Assembly (NCBI GenBank): GCA_016584495.1
Contig: WAID01000006.1
Location: forward strand, 2,356,001-2,420,000
Reading direction: 5' to 3'
Source: Celoporthe dispersa
Taxonomy: Eukaryota; Ascomycota; Sordariomycetes; Diaporthales; Cryphonectriaceae
Length of the DNA stretch: 64,000 nt
A model generated the notes under the pieces. It did not search any database. It was given only the letters and a program-made list of their open reading frames with translations, and was not told where the DNA came from. Positions 1 to 11,042 of this stretch are shown piece after piece; the stretch's first letter is position 1, and each line of letters opens with the position of its first letter. A program made the translations under genes and the position numbers.

Positions 1-237
1 CCTTGCTTTTCCCTTCTGGCTTCTTCGCCTCGACATATTCGTGTGTAGGAGTGGTGAATTCTTTATCTAGCGGAGACTTACCCTAACCAGATCTCGGAAT
101 CGTGAGGACATGGACGCTTTGCTCGAGCTGCAGCTATCCATACCTCGGCCCATCTCAAACGAGGAGCTGTTCATGTTGTTGTGTCTTGGGCTGAAAGGCC
201 CAGTGGGAGAGGGCAGAGCGCTGACTTCGATGCTCAT
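1..237 (-). CDS. 5' exon(s) of a serine-rich protein, partial at left edge
   Basis: I do not recognise the protein. On the minus strand an ATG at 237 opens a 52-codon reading frame that starts MSIEVSALPSPTGPFSP and is rich in Ser, Met and Arg. It runs straight into a consensus donor, GTAAGT, at 81-76. A possible acceptor about 50 nt further on would continue with a Lys-rich stretch (AKKPEGKSK) to the window edge. The exon is shorter than usual ORF cut-offs, so it is easily missed. In-frame coding ending exactly at a consensus donor is the main support. The rest of the gene lies outside the window, so no function can be given. Confidence 0.55.
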
Positions 238-1260
238 CTTGGCGGGTGAGGAGTGAGGAGTACGTATAATAATCCTGTTCGAGGTGAATATCGTATCGGC
301 GATGTCTTCTATATCTTAAATTTGGTATGAATGTCGTTCAGGTAATTATATCCTTGTACTTCTGTGGTCGCTGTGCCTGCTCGTCAACGATGAGAGAAGG
401 ACTTCTTCGTCCGTGCACAAACACACACACACACACACACACAAGATAAAGGTTGTCGGACAATCTAGATGGGATGAATGATCTGAAAGTTTTTCAAGAG
501 GAAGAAAAAGACAAAAAGATAGAGAGGATCTATCTGTGATTTTAACAAGGGCAGTAATAATGGAATCGCGACAAGTGTGCAGGGTCCCTGAGAACACCAG
601 ACGTTTCAAATATGTCCCATCGTCGTCCCTGGCGTGTGCCGCACCGAGTCACCCCAAACATGATCAACTCTGGCCCCATGTGGGCCACATCATTAAGTAA
701 TGCAGATCCGGACACGGTGAGTGGCTTGTGGGTGGTAAACGCGGTGGAATGCCGCAGCGGAAGCCAGCGCATCCGATGTGCGTGCTATCGTAGTCAGAGT
801 CAATTTGACCCTAGGGCCCAAAGCGACGTTACCCTTTTGCCTGGTTCGGCCATCTGGCTAGGCAAATAGGGCCCGCTGACCGCTGGTTCTGGACCACTCA
901 TCGCGATTTGAGATATTTACTACCAGGTGTGGAAAAAGGACGGATAGGACCGTAGTGCTGCTCGCTGTGGATTATTTTTGGACACATCACTAGACAAATC
1001 ATTGTCCACGAGGCAACTGACCGAAATGTGCTCACACTAAGTCATGACTGATAGCTGGCTGGCTCTTGGTAGGTCAACCAGCCAGCTCGTACCGCAGGAT
1101 CCAGCCGGTTTAGATCTGGCTAGTGCTTGTCGGCGAAGAGGGCACCCGGGTGGCAGTGACATGTGAAGATGGCCATGTGCTGCAGAATAATAAGAAGCTA
1201 GCTTCATGCGCAGGCAGGCAGACAAGGGCGGCCGTTGCTCGAGGTACTTCCAGGCGTAAT
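238..1260. other. gene-free spacer with a CA repeat
   Basis: This is the upstream region of the left-edge gene and the 3' flank of the GNAT gene. Short ORFs on both strands have no coding character. The only clear structure is the CA microsatellite near 421-445. Confidence 0.6.
421..445. repeat. (CA)n microsatellite
   Basis: About twelve perfect CA units preceded by a slightly imperfect copy. It lies about 180 bp upstream of the start of the left-edge gene. Confidence 0.9.
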
Positions 1261-2243
1261 TCACTCGGCCTTCTTGGGGAACCTCTTCATCACCATCGAC
1301 CTGTGACACCCATCTGCAAGCGGGCCAGCAAGCACCACGGCCGAGCCTGCGCCCCAGTCCTCGCCCTCAGCCCTCACCGCACCCCAGAGCTCTGTGACCT
1401 TGAGATCCTGCGGCTCGACATCCTCGAAGCCGAACCGCCTGTAGAGTGGATATCCCGTGGGGGACGCCTCCAGCCAGTGCATCTTGCCCTCCCTGTCAGC
1501 GAGCTCGTTGCCCCAGGCGAGCAGGGCGGATCCGGCCCCGAGGCGCTGGCGTCCTGTCCTGCAGGCGAGGATGTCCAGGTCTGGCAATAGGAAAGAGCAC
1601 ACGTTGGGTTAGTTATCTCCAGTTTTTATGAGTGAGTAGACGATTCTGCGTTCTCTCTCTCTCTCACAGACACACACACGCACAAACACATCATCACGCC
1701 CGGGTCGGTACTCACGCAGGACCGGATCCCCTTTCAAGTACTTCCTCCGCAGCCTCTGCAGGTCCCCGATGAAGGTCCTGTAGACGTCCACATTCACACC
1801 CTCACCCACGCTCTCGGCCGTATGCTCTTTGACGACGTTCCACTTCTCCTCCGGGAGCGGCTCCTTGACTAGTTCCCACTTGGCAAAGGCGACGATCTCC
1901 GGGGTGGCGGCGGCGCCCTCCGCCCTCGTCTAGATGCAACTCGGCCAGCATGACGATGTTCTCGACGGCCGCTGGTTCCTCGGCGGCCTGGGCGGGCTTT
2001 CTCCTCCTTCTTGCCGCCGTCGTCGCTGTCGTCTGGCAGGCTGAAGAGCTCCTTGCAGAAGCGAGACCGCGCGCTGTCCGTGGGGCCGCCCGGGTACATC
2101 AGACGGTCCATGATGGTGGGACCAAAGGCGTCGAAGTGGATCGAGGCGAGCTCTTCCGCGTCGGCCGGCGTTGCCCTGCGGACGGTAACACGTGGTTTTT
2201 GAGAGGAGGTAGTCGTCGTCGCCGCCATCGTCGTCGACGCCAT
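1261..2243 (-). CDS. GNAT-family N-acetyltransferase, reading frame broken twice
   Basis: GNAT enzymes move an acetyl group from acetyl-CoA to an amine; the substrate is not evident. I chose the ATG at 2243 (MASTTM); the frame further upstream opens only with TTG. The N-terminus has the family's opening (VRRATPADAEELASIHFDAF), followed by IVAFAKWELV and, in the last exon, the acetyl-CoA core (LDILACRTGRQRLGAGSALL) and the C-terminal YPLYRRFGFE. One intron is clear: donor GTGAG at 1715, acceptor at 1581; splicing joins VL-H-LDILA. Exon 1 changes frame twice, near 1998 (AAA) and near 1916 (GGG). Removing one base at each gives 864 nt (287 aa) with the conserved blocks in register. Either these are sequence errors or the gene is a recent pseudogene. 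Confidence 0.75.
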
Positions 2244-3121
2244 GGTTGAGGGAGCGAACAAGTAAGTACTGACTGTGATTAACTAATTATCGACGAGCTG
2301 CGAAGGGCTCGTGCTGCCGTGTATGGTTGGTCGACTTTGATGGGTGAACATTGAAGATCACAAGTTGGCCTCGTGTCCTTATATGGATTCGATTGTGGAA
2401 AAACGCGAAATCCCGCCCCCCGCCCCCCGCCCCCCATTCCCCCCGACGAGGCCATCGTGGCGCCTAACTAAGAATGATGGTGGAAGAACCGGTGTGACTC
2501 ACCTGCAGCTGCACAGCATCCTACCCCGCGCAGGGAGTAGAAGGGTAGAACGGCGGCTGGGGTGCTGAAAGATACTAGATAGGGCCTCATGCGAAGTCTG
2601 AGGTCCCTGGAGAAGCCCCTGTATTTAGAGGTTTTGGTGGGGAAGGGGGGAGCGGGGAGGTAGACTAATGCCCTGTAAGCCCGTTAGAACTTGGATCTAG
2701 ACCAAACTTGAGACCAGTAACAATACACTATGCCTCATCCACCTCGCGTGCCGTTCAGTCGCATGTTCATATCGACAACTGATCTGACTGCATGCTTTGT
2801 TAAGCCCTGGAAATGAGCGCAAGCAGTCTTCAAACCGTAGTACAACAGATTCTGCTCTCCAGGCTCGTCACAGGCGACAGCAGACTGCTTGACAAATCCG
2901 CACACCGCCAGCACGTACAGGTCACCGCAGAAGGGTTTATGCAACCGTTTATATGATCGACCTTGGAAGTAAGTATCAAGCAATCTTGAGAATCCATATG
3001 TACATCGAATGTTAGACCACTCCGCCACAGCCCCTCTCGCCTCACACGCCTACACCTTCACGCTTCCCCTGCTACTCTCCTGGTTGAGCGCCTCAAGACC
3101 CTGCGCTCTCCCGCCCTCCTC
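2244..3121. other. spacer between GNAT start and Cel6A stop
   Basis: Holds the GNAT promoter with the G-rich tract and the Cel6A 3' flank. I see no further gene; ORFs at 2735-3045 have no coding character. Confidence 0.6.
2411..2445 (-). promoter_or_regulatory. predicted G-quadruplex tract upstream of the GNAT gene
   Basis: On the minus strand there are four runs of six G plus a shorter run, separated by single C bases or by AAT. This matches the canonical G4 pattern with 1-3 nt loops. It lies about 170-200 bp upstream of the GNAT start on its non-template strand. The pattern is seen directly; folding and a regulatory role are inferred. Confidence 0.5.
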
Positions 3122-5166
3122 TCAGAAAGCCGGGTTCGCGTTGGTCAGCAGCTGCACAAAATAGGCCTCAAACCAGGTCCCCGCCTCGGGCGCCGGCTGC
3201 AGCGCGTCCGAGTACCCGCAGTGGTAGTCATACCGCGTCGAGCTCGTGTTGCTGGTGCCGTCGCTCTCGCCGCCAGGCTTCACCCACACGAAGGCGTCCT
3301 CGATGTCGAGCCCCGTGTCCGAGGTAGGCCGCGTGCCGAAGCCTGTGCCGATCACGTTGCACCAGTCGCCCCAGGCTTCTTGCTCGGTCGGCTGGACTCC
3401 CGAGCGCGACTGGTCGGTGATGAAGTAGGCGTCGAAGCCCTGCGCCTGGAGGAGGGGCGAGAGGGCGGTTACGTAGAGGTACTCGTCGTAGTTGGAGTCG
3501 CCCGAGGTGTACTGCGGTAGAGAGCATTGTGTGAGCACATAAAGAAAGCACTGTCTCTGGTGTCGAGAAGGTGTTTCGTTGACTTACTGAAGGGGCAGAT
3601 GCCAGGTTCCACCCGTTGTAGTTGGCCACGTTGGTGGCAAGCCCACGGATGGCCGCAGCCTGGGACGCATTGGCATAGACCTCACCAAAGAGGTCAGCAG
3701 CAGGGCCGATATTCGCACTCCAGCCCTTATTCATGCCAAGAGAAAGGTATCATTAGCGATCAAAAAGGTCCAGCTTGGTGATGATAGACAGGAGAGGAGG
3801 AGATTGGACACTCACAAGCCAGCCAGCATGACCAGCGTCGATGTACATGGCCACGTTGGGCAGGTTGAGCTGGATGAGGGCATAGTTGATACACTCGTAG
3901 TAGGCGCTCTGGGCCTCGGCGCATTCCGTCACGTCGAGGTTGGTCACCATGTTGGCCAGGGAGTCGGGCTCGATGACGAGGATGGTGCGGATGTCAGAGT
4001 ACTCCTCGATGACGGCCTTGATGCTGTCGATGTATTCATAGTCTGAGACTCGTTGTCAGGCCACGGGGAGATCCTCAGGTCACACGGCACAAGGGGCGTA
4101 CTTACAGTACTCGACACCGTTGTCGGCAATAGTGTACTCGCCGTTGGAGGCCGCAGCAGCACAGTCACGGTCAGGGAGATCGTACACCACAAAGAGACCG
4201 GCATATGCAGGGGGAAGCGCCGGCCTCGTTGGCAGCCCGGATGCTATCGAGTGTGTCGACCATGAGGGTGTCGACTTTAGCAGCTTGGTCCCTGCATGGC
4301 GTCAAGGTTGCCTTTATTAATTCCTCGGTCTCCTTTCTATCCCACGCTCCCGAGAGTGGAAAACAGCCGGCGGATTACTTACAGCCACTGGAAGGTTGGC
4401 ACCTCTGCCACAGCAGATGCCTGTGTCACCTGGGTGCCGGTCAGGCTGGGGATGGCCGAAGCAGAGATCTCTGATGCGTAGTACGCCTGATAGACGCACG
4501 GTAAGCAGGCTGTCTTCTCAAGACTCGGGCTGTGGGTGTGTCTCGACGGCTTACATTGGCCCACAGCTGTACGTCGGTGAAGGGGTTGCCCGAGTAGGAG
4601 GCAGTGCCGCTACAGACATGATCATCAGCCATCGTCCTGGCTGACAGGTGATGCGCCAAGCCACTCACGTTCCGGTGCCCACCGCGGCTGTTGTCGTCTT
4701 CGAAGAGGCAGTGGTCGTCGTCGTCTGGACCGTGCTGGTAGACGAGACCGTCGACGCCGAGCTGGTGCTTGTCGAGCTCGAGGCCGAGGATGCTGCCGTG
4801 GTGGTGGTCTGTAGTAGCCCTGCTTCAGCTCCTTGACCCCAATGTCTCTTCAGCAGACCACGGATTGTGTTCTTACAGCCGTGCCCGGGAGACACTGCGA
4901 GTAGTAGTCATTCTCATAGCTGCACACGCTTCCGCTGGCGCAGCACGTCGCCCCCGTCCATCCCGTACCACCGCACTGTGCGCTGCAGCACTTCTCGTCA
5001 GCCTCTCACTCGCTCTCGAGACCCTCTCCTCCACCGAGAGGGTGTGATATTCATGTATTGTCTTGACGTACTATGCAGCACCACAGTCCTGACGATCCTC
5101 GAGGACAGGAACGGCCAGCGCCGAGGACGCAATGGCGGCGGCGAGGAGGAACTTTTGAGCGGCCAT
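3122..5166 (-). CDS. cel6A: GH6 cellobiohydrolase II with N-terminal CBM1
   Basis: Secreted exo-glucanase that releases cellobiose from the non-reducing end of cellulose with inversion. Nine exons assemble by consensus sites: 5166-5072, 4982-4877, 4808-4669, 4609-4555, 4486-4383, 4291-4106, 4042-3816, 3725-3588, 3511-3122. The order is signal peptide (about 1-18), CBM1 with its Cys/Trp pattern (CGAAYAQCGGTGW onward, to about 65), Ser/Thr linker (68-114) and GH6 domain. Visible motifs are YDLPDRDC, the catalytic-acid block IEPDSLAN (Asp near 255), DAGHAGWL, DWCNVIGTGFG and KPGGESDG. The free Cys before the conserved late Asp in Trichoderma Cel6A is Ser here; the paired disulfide cysteines remain. 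One extra G at 4210-4214 shifts frame in exon 6; without it the CDS is 1440 nt (479 aa), normal for the family. Confidence 0.93.
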
Positions 5167-5237
5167 GGTTGGAGCGATGATGCTTTCGGGCCTGTGTCGA
5201 TGGCAAGAGCAAGCCTGTGAACTGCAACAAAAAGAGC

Positions 5238-5271
<34 letters not shown>

Positions 5272-7101
5272 ATACCATGGCGGGAAACGAGGCGATCAGC
5301 CTTGCCCCTTTAATACCACGAGAAGGTACAACGCCAAGCTATTGCCCACAGCCATCTCTCGGCATGGCGGCCCTCGAAGCCTCCAATGCCTAGCTGGCTT
5401 GGACGTCGAACATCAATCTAGCCTTTGGTACTCCAGGTTCCGCTCCTCTGGCTCCCTTTCCTAGCACCAAGGGGCGGCCAGCAACCACGGAGCCTGCCTG
5501 ATTTCGATGGCGCTCGACGGAGCAGGTGGGATCTATGTGCCGGCGTCCCAAAGGGTATCGAGGAAAACCGTTTCGTCATTTTGGTGTCTTCACTTGTTTT
5601 CGGATCGAGTAGTGCTCAAGACTTGTTGCTTTATTTTTTTTTCTTTTCTTTCACGACCGCGCCGCTGAGAGGAGACTGAGAAAGAGAAAGAGAACGTGAT
5701 GAGCTCTGGCGCTGAATATCCACCAACCACAGACGGCGGAGGTGGCTGAAAAGGGCAAGTCGGTTGTGGGACCTCTGCGGTTGACCAGCGCTGTCGAGCC
5801 ACGTCTCGGAGTGCAGGCCTCCGTTGTGGAAGATGAGATCCCATGGGAAGGATTGAGGATTCCTTGTCCAGAGAAGCAACATCACGGGGCTCCTGAGATA
5901 TGACCGCTCTTGTGACAACCGATCAGGTTTGCCTAGGCAAGAGTCTCTGGTCGCCGCCAGAGGCATACGGCGAGGGGAAGGACGTAGTTAAATACTGCAG
6001 AGACCTGTACCTGCAACTGGGAGACTCCCAGGACCCCCCCATCAAGTTTCTTGTTTCGCAATATAAATTCACTTAAGAACTTTATGGATGAGCAGCCTTC
6101 TCCGGTCTGAACTGGTCCTAGTGATCGAGCCTGTGATAATACCACGTAGTACCATTTTCGGCATGTCCATCTTATGTGTTTATGATTACCCGGGACCATA
6201 GGCGGATCCCACTGTACTTTGACGGACTGCCACTCCGAAAGGCTAAATGAATCAGGGTTGCATATACCATCACGTTATCACATTGCAGCAGAGGATCCCG
6301 AGCCAACGCTAAGGAATACAACGCTTGTTACTTCTTTGTTCTTCTTTTTTTCTCTTCCTCTCTTCATAAGTTTGAATTGTGACACCATGTGCATGGCAGA
6401 TGAGCGCGCTCTCTGTCCCGCCATGTGGAGGAGATTGGCAAGACCACAGACATGACTACACCTTAGAATTTAAGCCTGACGGGCCTTGTGTGATCCCTTA
6501 ATCATTGCAAGTTAAGCTCCTTCAAAATACTAGTTTACATGTAGCTGGCCGTATAAAACCAGAAGGAAAGGCCAGGTTTAGGGGTTGGCCGGGCTTGCTG
6601 TGCTTCGTTTCCGCCATGCGAGAGATCCGTCGAGATACAGCCATTTACATCAAAAGCAGGGGTCCTCCAGGACACGAATTCGTCAAAGCGATCGATGACC
6701 AAACGTGTAGTAATCTATGCTAGCTTCAAAGTCATATTGATATTTCTCTGCTCTAATTAAATATTCAATCTCTGGTCGTCAACATTTCTAGACCGTGTCC
6801 GTTACCGCATGCAATGCGTGTACCAAAACCACTACCAACTTATCATGTATACCAGTCTCACAGATTCAGAAAAGGGCACCCGCTGGCTGGAAAGAGGAAG
6901 AGAGTTGTGAAGTCGCGGTAACATAGGACGCTGCAAAACATCCCCAGCACAACCACAGCTTGCCATTATCTCACCAATAGAAAGCGAAGAAGGAAGAGAG
7001 AAAGAGGAAGAAGAAAAGAAGACATGCATCTCAGCCTTCTTGTCAATGTTATGCCCACCCCGCCAAACAAGACCCAAAGAACCCCCTCACTCACTGCTCA
7101 C
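5167..7101. other. gene-free region upstream of cel6A
   Basis: Holds the cel6A promoter and the 3' flank of the next minus-strand gene. T-rich and purine-rich tracts lie at 5630-5695. No ORF here shows coding character or a splice structure I can support. Confidence 0.55.
5236..5320 (-). promoter_or_regulatory. cel6A core promoter: CT tract and TATA-like box
   Basis: About 145 bp upstream of the cel6A start the minus strand reads TATTAAA (5309-5315), a plausible TATA element. Between it and the ATG lies a CT microsatellite (about 5239-5271), GA-rich on the coding strand. A GGCTAG hexamer on the minus strand near 5417-5422 fits the XlnR-type GGCTAR pattern, but a single hexamer is weak evidence. 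Confidence 0.35.
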
Positions 7102-8145
7102 TCAACGTCTCGACCGCTTACTCCGCCTCCTCTCCACCCGATCCGCAACATACCCGCCCACGGCCTCCGCCGGATCCCTCCTCCCCGCCCCCGCCGTCTT
7201 CGCATCAGGCGTAGTCGCCGCCGGCGGTGGAGAAACCACAGGACTCTTGAGCGCCCCTAGAGCCGCCGCCCCCAGTGCTGCCCTGGCGACTTTCGACCCT
7301 GCCCCGGGAGAGCCCACCGCGCCCACCGCGGCCGTAGCGCCGGCCTGCAGGGCTGCCGTGGCGGCGGCTGTGAAGCGCGGGTCGTGGAGGAAGGAGAAGC
7401 TGCTCCTCTTGGGCTTGGCCGGGGAGGCGTTGGAGGAGGGCGTGGTGGTCTGGCTGTGGGAGAGGGCCGGGCGGCGGGGGGTTCGGGTGGTGCTGTTGGT
7501 GTTGCTGCTGGAGTCACGGTCACGGTGGTGGTGGTGGCGGCGGGACTCGCGGTCCCTGTGGCGCGTGGACCGTGTGGGTGAGGAATCCTCTCGCCGGCTG
7601 TGCTGACGCCCTTCGCGGTGTCGCGGCGGGGACGACGAGACAGAGTATCGGTGGTGGCGCGTGTCAGACCTGTCTTCCCGAAAGTCGGGCGTCGTGCTCG
7701 CTGTGTTCAGCGGTGGCCTGCGCGGGCGGCCACGGTCTGCGCGAGGCGGGTAGCGGGCGTCTTTCTCGTGTTGGCGGGATCGCTTGTCGTCTCTCTCGAC
7801 ATCGCGGCCGTGGTCTCGCCCGCCTGTAGTGGAGGAGGAGGATGTTGTCTTGTGGGACCGGTGCCTGTCGCGGTCCTCGTCCAGCTGGCCTTCTGACGGA
7901 GGCGTCAGTGGCGCTGCCTGGTGGTGACGCGAGGGCTTGTATGACTTGTTGTCGTTATGGCCTCTCCCCATAGACGAGCTCTTTTCTGAGCGCTCTGGTG
8001 AGATGTTGAGGTGGACGTCCTTTGGCACGTATCTGTTCCTCTTCTCGTCGGAGGTGTCGTGATCCGGTGCCATGTACTCGACGTCGTGACCGTCCAACCA
8101 GTCTTGGACGTGAGACCGGCCTCGATTATGGTATGGGTTTGTCAT
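7102..8145 (-). CDS. hypothetical disordered R/S/H/D-rich protein with Ala/Gly-rich C-terminal segment
   Basis: Single-exon 347-codon ORF with an ATG at 8145. I do not recognise a family. Residues 1 to about 240 are charged and low in complexity, with many HRDRD, RDRESRRHHHHRDRD and Ser/Thr runs and no hydrophobic core. From about 255 (FLHDPRF) there is a short Ala/Gly-rich, helix-prone block (TAAATAALQAGATAAVGAVG...ALGAAALGAL), then a Pro/Ala stretch and a basic end, ERRRSKRSRR. The composition resembles fungal disordered nuclear or RS-like proteins, while the Ala/Gly block resembles a glycine-zipper membrane-associating segment. The length without stops and a TATA-like box upstream favour a real gene. 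The 188-codon ORF on the opposite strand is its shadow. Confidence 0.7.
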   Translation of the reverse strand: MTNPYHNRGRSHVQDWLDGHDVEYMAPDHDTSDEKRNRYVPKDVHLNISPERSEKSSSMGRGHNDNKSYKPSRHHQAAPLTPPSEGQLDEDRDRHRSHKTTSSSSTTGGRDHGRDVERDDKRSRQHEKDARYPPRADRGRPRRPPLNTASTTPDFREDRSDTRHHRYSVSSSPPRHREGRQHSRREDSSPTRSTRHRDRESRRHHHHRDRDSSSNTNSTTRTPRRPALSHSQTTTPSSNASPAKPKRSSFSFLHDPRFTAAATAALQAGATAAVGAVGSPGAGSKVARAALGAAALGALKSPVVSPPPAATTPDAKTAGAGRRDPAEAVGGYVADRVERRRSKRSRR

Positions 8146-8289
8146 GATGAATTATGGGGTCTTGGAAAGTTTCCGTAGTCGGGTCGAATTATTGTTGAAG
8201 CAGTTATACTGTACAACGAAGACAAATGTCGGACTAGGAGTAAGAAAAAGAAAAAATTAAAAAAAAAAGAGGCCCTCGTGGCGATGTGG

Positions 8290-8300
8290 TATAATATATA
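8290..8300 (-). promoter_or_regulatory. TATA-like box upstream of the 7102-8145 gene
   Basis: An AT-only stretch that reads TATATATTATA on the minus strand, about 145 bp upstream of the ATG at 8145. The spacing fits a core promoter. Confidence 0.35.
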
Positions 8301-9920
8301 GATCGTGACGGTGCTGCGTGTGCGTGTACCCTTCAGCAGCAGGCAGCAGACAGGTGGGTCTCGGCTTGTCAAGGCCCAACGAGGTCACAGCGATGAGCCA
8401 AGGAGAGTGGTGTGGTGGTGGTGGTGGTCTCGGGATACAGCAGGTCCCAGGTCGCCCACCCTATGACTCGTATTGTAAATCTGGGGTAAGAGTAGTGTTG
8501 CTGAGGTACCAGATAATGACAGGAGGGTCACCTGTCTGGGCTCGGGTGACTCGAGGGAAGAAGTGAACAAGAGTCTGTAGAACCACACCACACACGGAGG
8601 GGAGGGAAGAAAATATCTACTGTAGAAAACACAAAAGTCTGGAGCGAGTGAAAGCCGAGCCCCGGGCGGCGCCCACTCTTTTGCTGCAGAAAGGGACATT
8701 GGCTATATTTGAATTACTACATTCCGCGGGTCGTCCGCGTTTTACTCGCGGTGATCTTTTGCCTCCGGGTATACCCTCCACCCACCATCATCACATCACA
8801 TCGCCTATGGTGATGGATGGCACAGGTTGGGGCATCGGCGCCGAGAATCGGGTCTGGGTTCTCCTATTGGTAAGTGATCAGCCCGACTCCAGAGGGCCCT
8901 GATACTATAGCATAAACCTTCGTTGGGAACCTCGCTAAAACAAGAGACCTTCGAAACCACGCAACAAGGGTGGGTGTGGGATGAGAGAACTCTTCAGGGA
9001 CCATGGTCACGCCATCGGCGCTGCACCTCCCAATGAGGTGTGAATATAGAGAGGGAGGAGGAGGATGAGCGCCGCCTGGCGGCCCAAATGACCCATGCTC
9101 TTTTCAGGTTGGGCAGCCAGCAGCCAAGGCGAAAAGCCCACTGTTCAGGTCGCCACCCCCCAACCCTGTGAGCTGTGTAAGCCTGTGAGGAAGGGGGGAG
9201 GGTGGGGGGAGGAAGGAAAACGCCTGTGGGTCAGACAACTCTGATGTGACCACCATGAGATCATCACCCAGCGGGGTGCGCAAGAAGACATCGTCGCTGC
9301 TTTTTTTCTCGTCAGCGCGACTGTCGTGTTGTTGTCGCTGTCGAGGAGGTTGCGTTGCTCGTGCGGCAGACACAAGCGAGGAGTGCCGGAAGGGCGGGAC
9401 CAGACCGGTCTAAAGTGTCCTCTGACGGTGTGCCACGTCTGGGTAGGAGAGGACGTCATCGTGCTGCTGAGCGCAGGTACCCGACTGGACGGTGCCGGCA
9501 GGGGAAGGAGGAAGAAGATGAAGAGAAAAGAAGAAAAAGAAGAAAAAAGTCGGTCGTCGCGCCTGCAGCTTATCCCGCGCCCGCCACACCCACCCACCAC
9601 ACACAACCCTCAGCTGCAGTGTCTAGACCTCGTCCTAGCGACAGGCTGTCGTGAGAAGTGACACTGCCTCCGCGAGCCAAGGCGCGAGGACAGCAGCGAC
9701 AACGGACCCGACCATATAAACAACAAAGCATGCACGCATGCATGCTACGGTGTGCGCACTTGTCTCTTTCCCGGCGACGCGAGACATCGTCACCCTGTAA
9801 GTGTGGCGAGGCGAATGCGTGGTGGAGGGTGAGATGGTTGCCCTCCCGGCCAGACCCGGTTCGTCTTGCAGGCGTGCCAGAGTAGTACTGACCTGTTGTG
9901 TGCTCCCACTATCGCCGTCG

Positions 9921-9924
<4 letters not shown>

Positions 9925-9963
<39 letters not shown>
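9925..9963. repeat. (CT)n microsatellite
   Basis: About 19 uninterrupted CT units. Confidence 0.9.
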
Positions 9964-9966
<3 letters not shown>

Positions 9967-11007
9967 ATCTCTCTCTTGCTTGTAGTAGATCACAAAATAA
10001 AAAAAGATCACAAAACGAAAGAAATACTAGCCACTGTGAACTGATGCAAGACAGGGCCGTGCATCAATGTAACACACAAGCTTGTTGGGTTGGTCGTGGA
10101 CAATGTGCCATGTGTCAAACCCAGGGCGCACGTACATCTCTCTCTTCCTCCTCGTATGTGCCCTAACCATCGGAACTGCCGCACATGGTGACGACGTGCT
10201 GCATGCCCGAGGCACTCCTGAATACTATTGGGATCTCCTTCTCTCTCTAGGTCGCCTCGCCTCACCGGTCTTGCCGCCGTCGCGCAAGGCGTGGTCAGCG
10301 TTCCTATTAGCCTCCTCCCTCCCCCCCCTTTCTCAGGCCATGCTCTTGTCTTGTGATCTATCATGGTCAGCAGCCAAGAAAACTCACCACGGCTCAAAGC
10401 TGAGTGATCTAGTCTAGCCTGCTCCGTAGAATTCCGAATCGGTTTTTTTTTTTTTAATCGTTTAGGGCCTTGCTAACAAATTCCCGGGGGGGGGGGGGAT
10501 TCCTATTCTACGTATCGCAAGGCCCGTCGGTTCCTTTCCCCGGGATCCCAAGGGAGTCTGACGATAGGGTATCGAACAAAGACGACAGCGAGCGTCACTG
10601 TCGCTCCGTGCACCCAAAGCAAGTCGCTCGCTGATCATAGCAATCCCGACCAGCTAGGATGGGACCACTCTGACGTGCAGCTGCGTCTTCGTCTTGTCGA
10701 CTGGAGCCAGCGAAGGGCCGCGGGGCTGGCTAGTTCCCTCACCCTCCCCGCTGGGTTGGATCGGAGCTCAGTTCGTAAGAGAGGGAGGGGGGCATGGGGT
10801 GTGTTGAGGTTACAACCTCGTCATGGAGAAACAAGCAGCAGTGGTGCCACGACTCTAGAGAGAAACTGCGTCACTTCCCCAGAGGGTGAGCATCGTGATG
10901 TCCAGGCTGAACACCTCCCTGCCTCTCTGCCGTCCGGTACCGAGCCATAGGTGTGCAACGTTGCTGGCAGGACCAGCCGAGACAGTTTTGTCCTCTTTTC
11001 GTATGCG

Positions 11008-11008
11008 A

Positions 11009-11041
<33 letters not shown>

Positions 11042-11042
11042 G
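11008..11042. repeat. compound (GT)n(GA)n microsatellite
   Basis: A GT run passes directly into a GA run, each of seven or more units. Confidence 0.85.

Noticed and set aside
2735..3045. two overlapping minus ORFs of 71-97 codons
   Set aside because: No conserved character, and they lie in the 3' flank of cel6A.
7040..7606. 188-codon plus-strand ORF
   Set aside because: Antisense shadow of the disordered protein gene.
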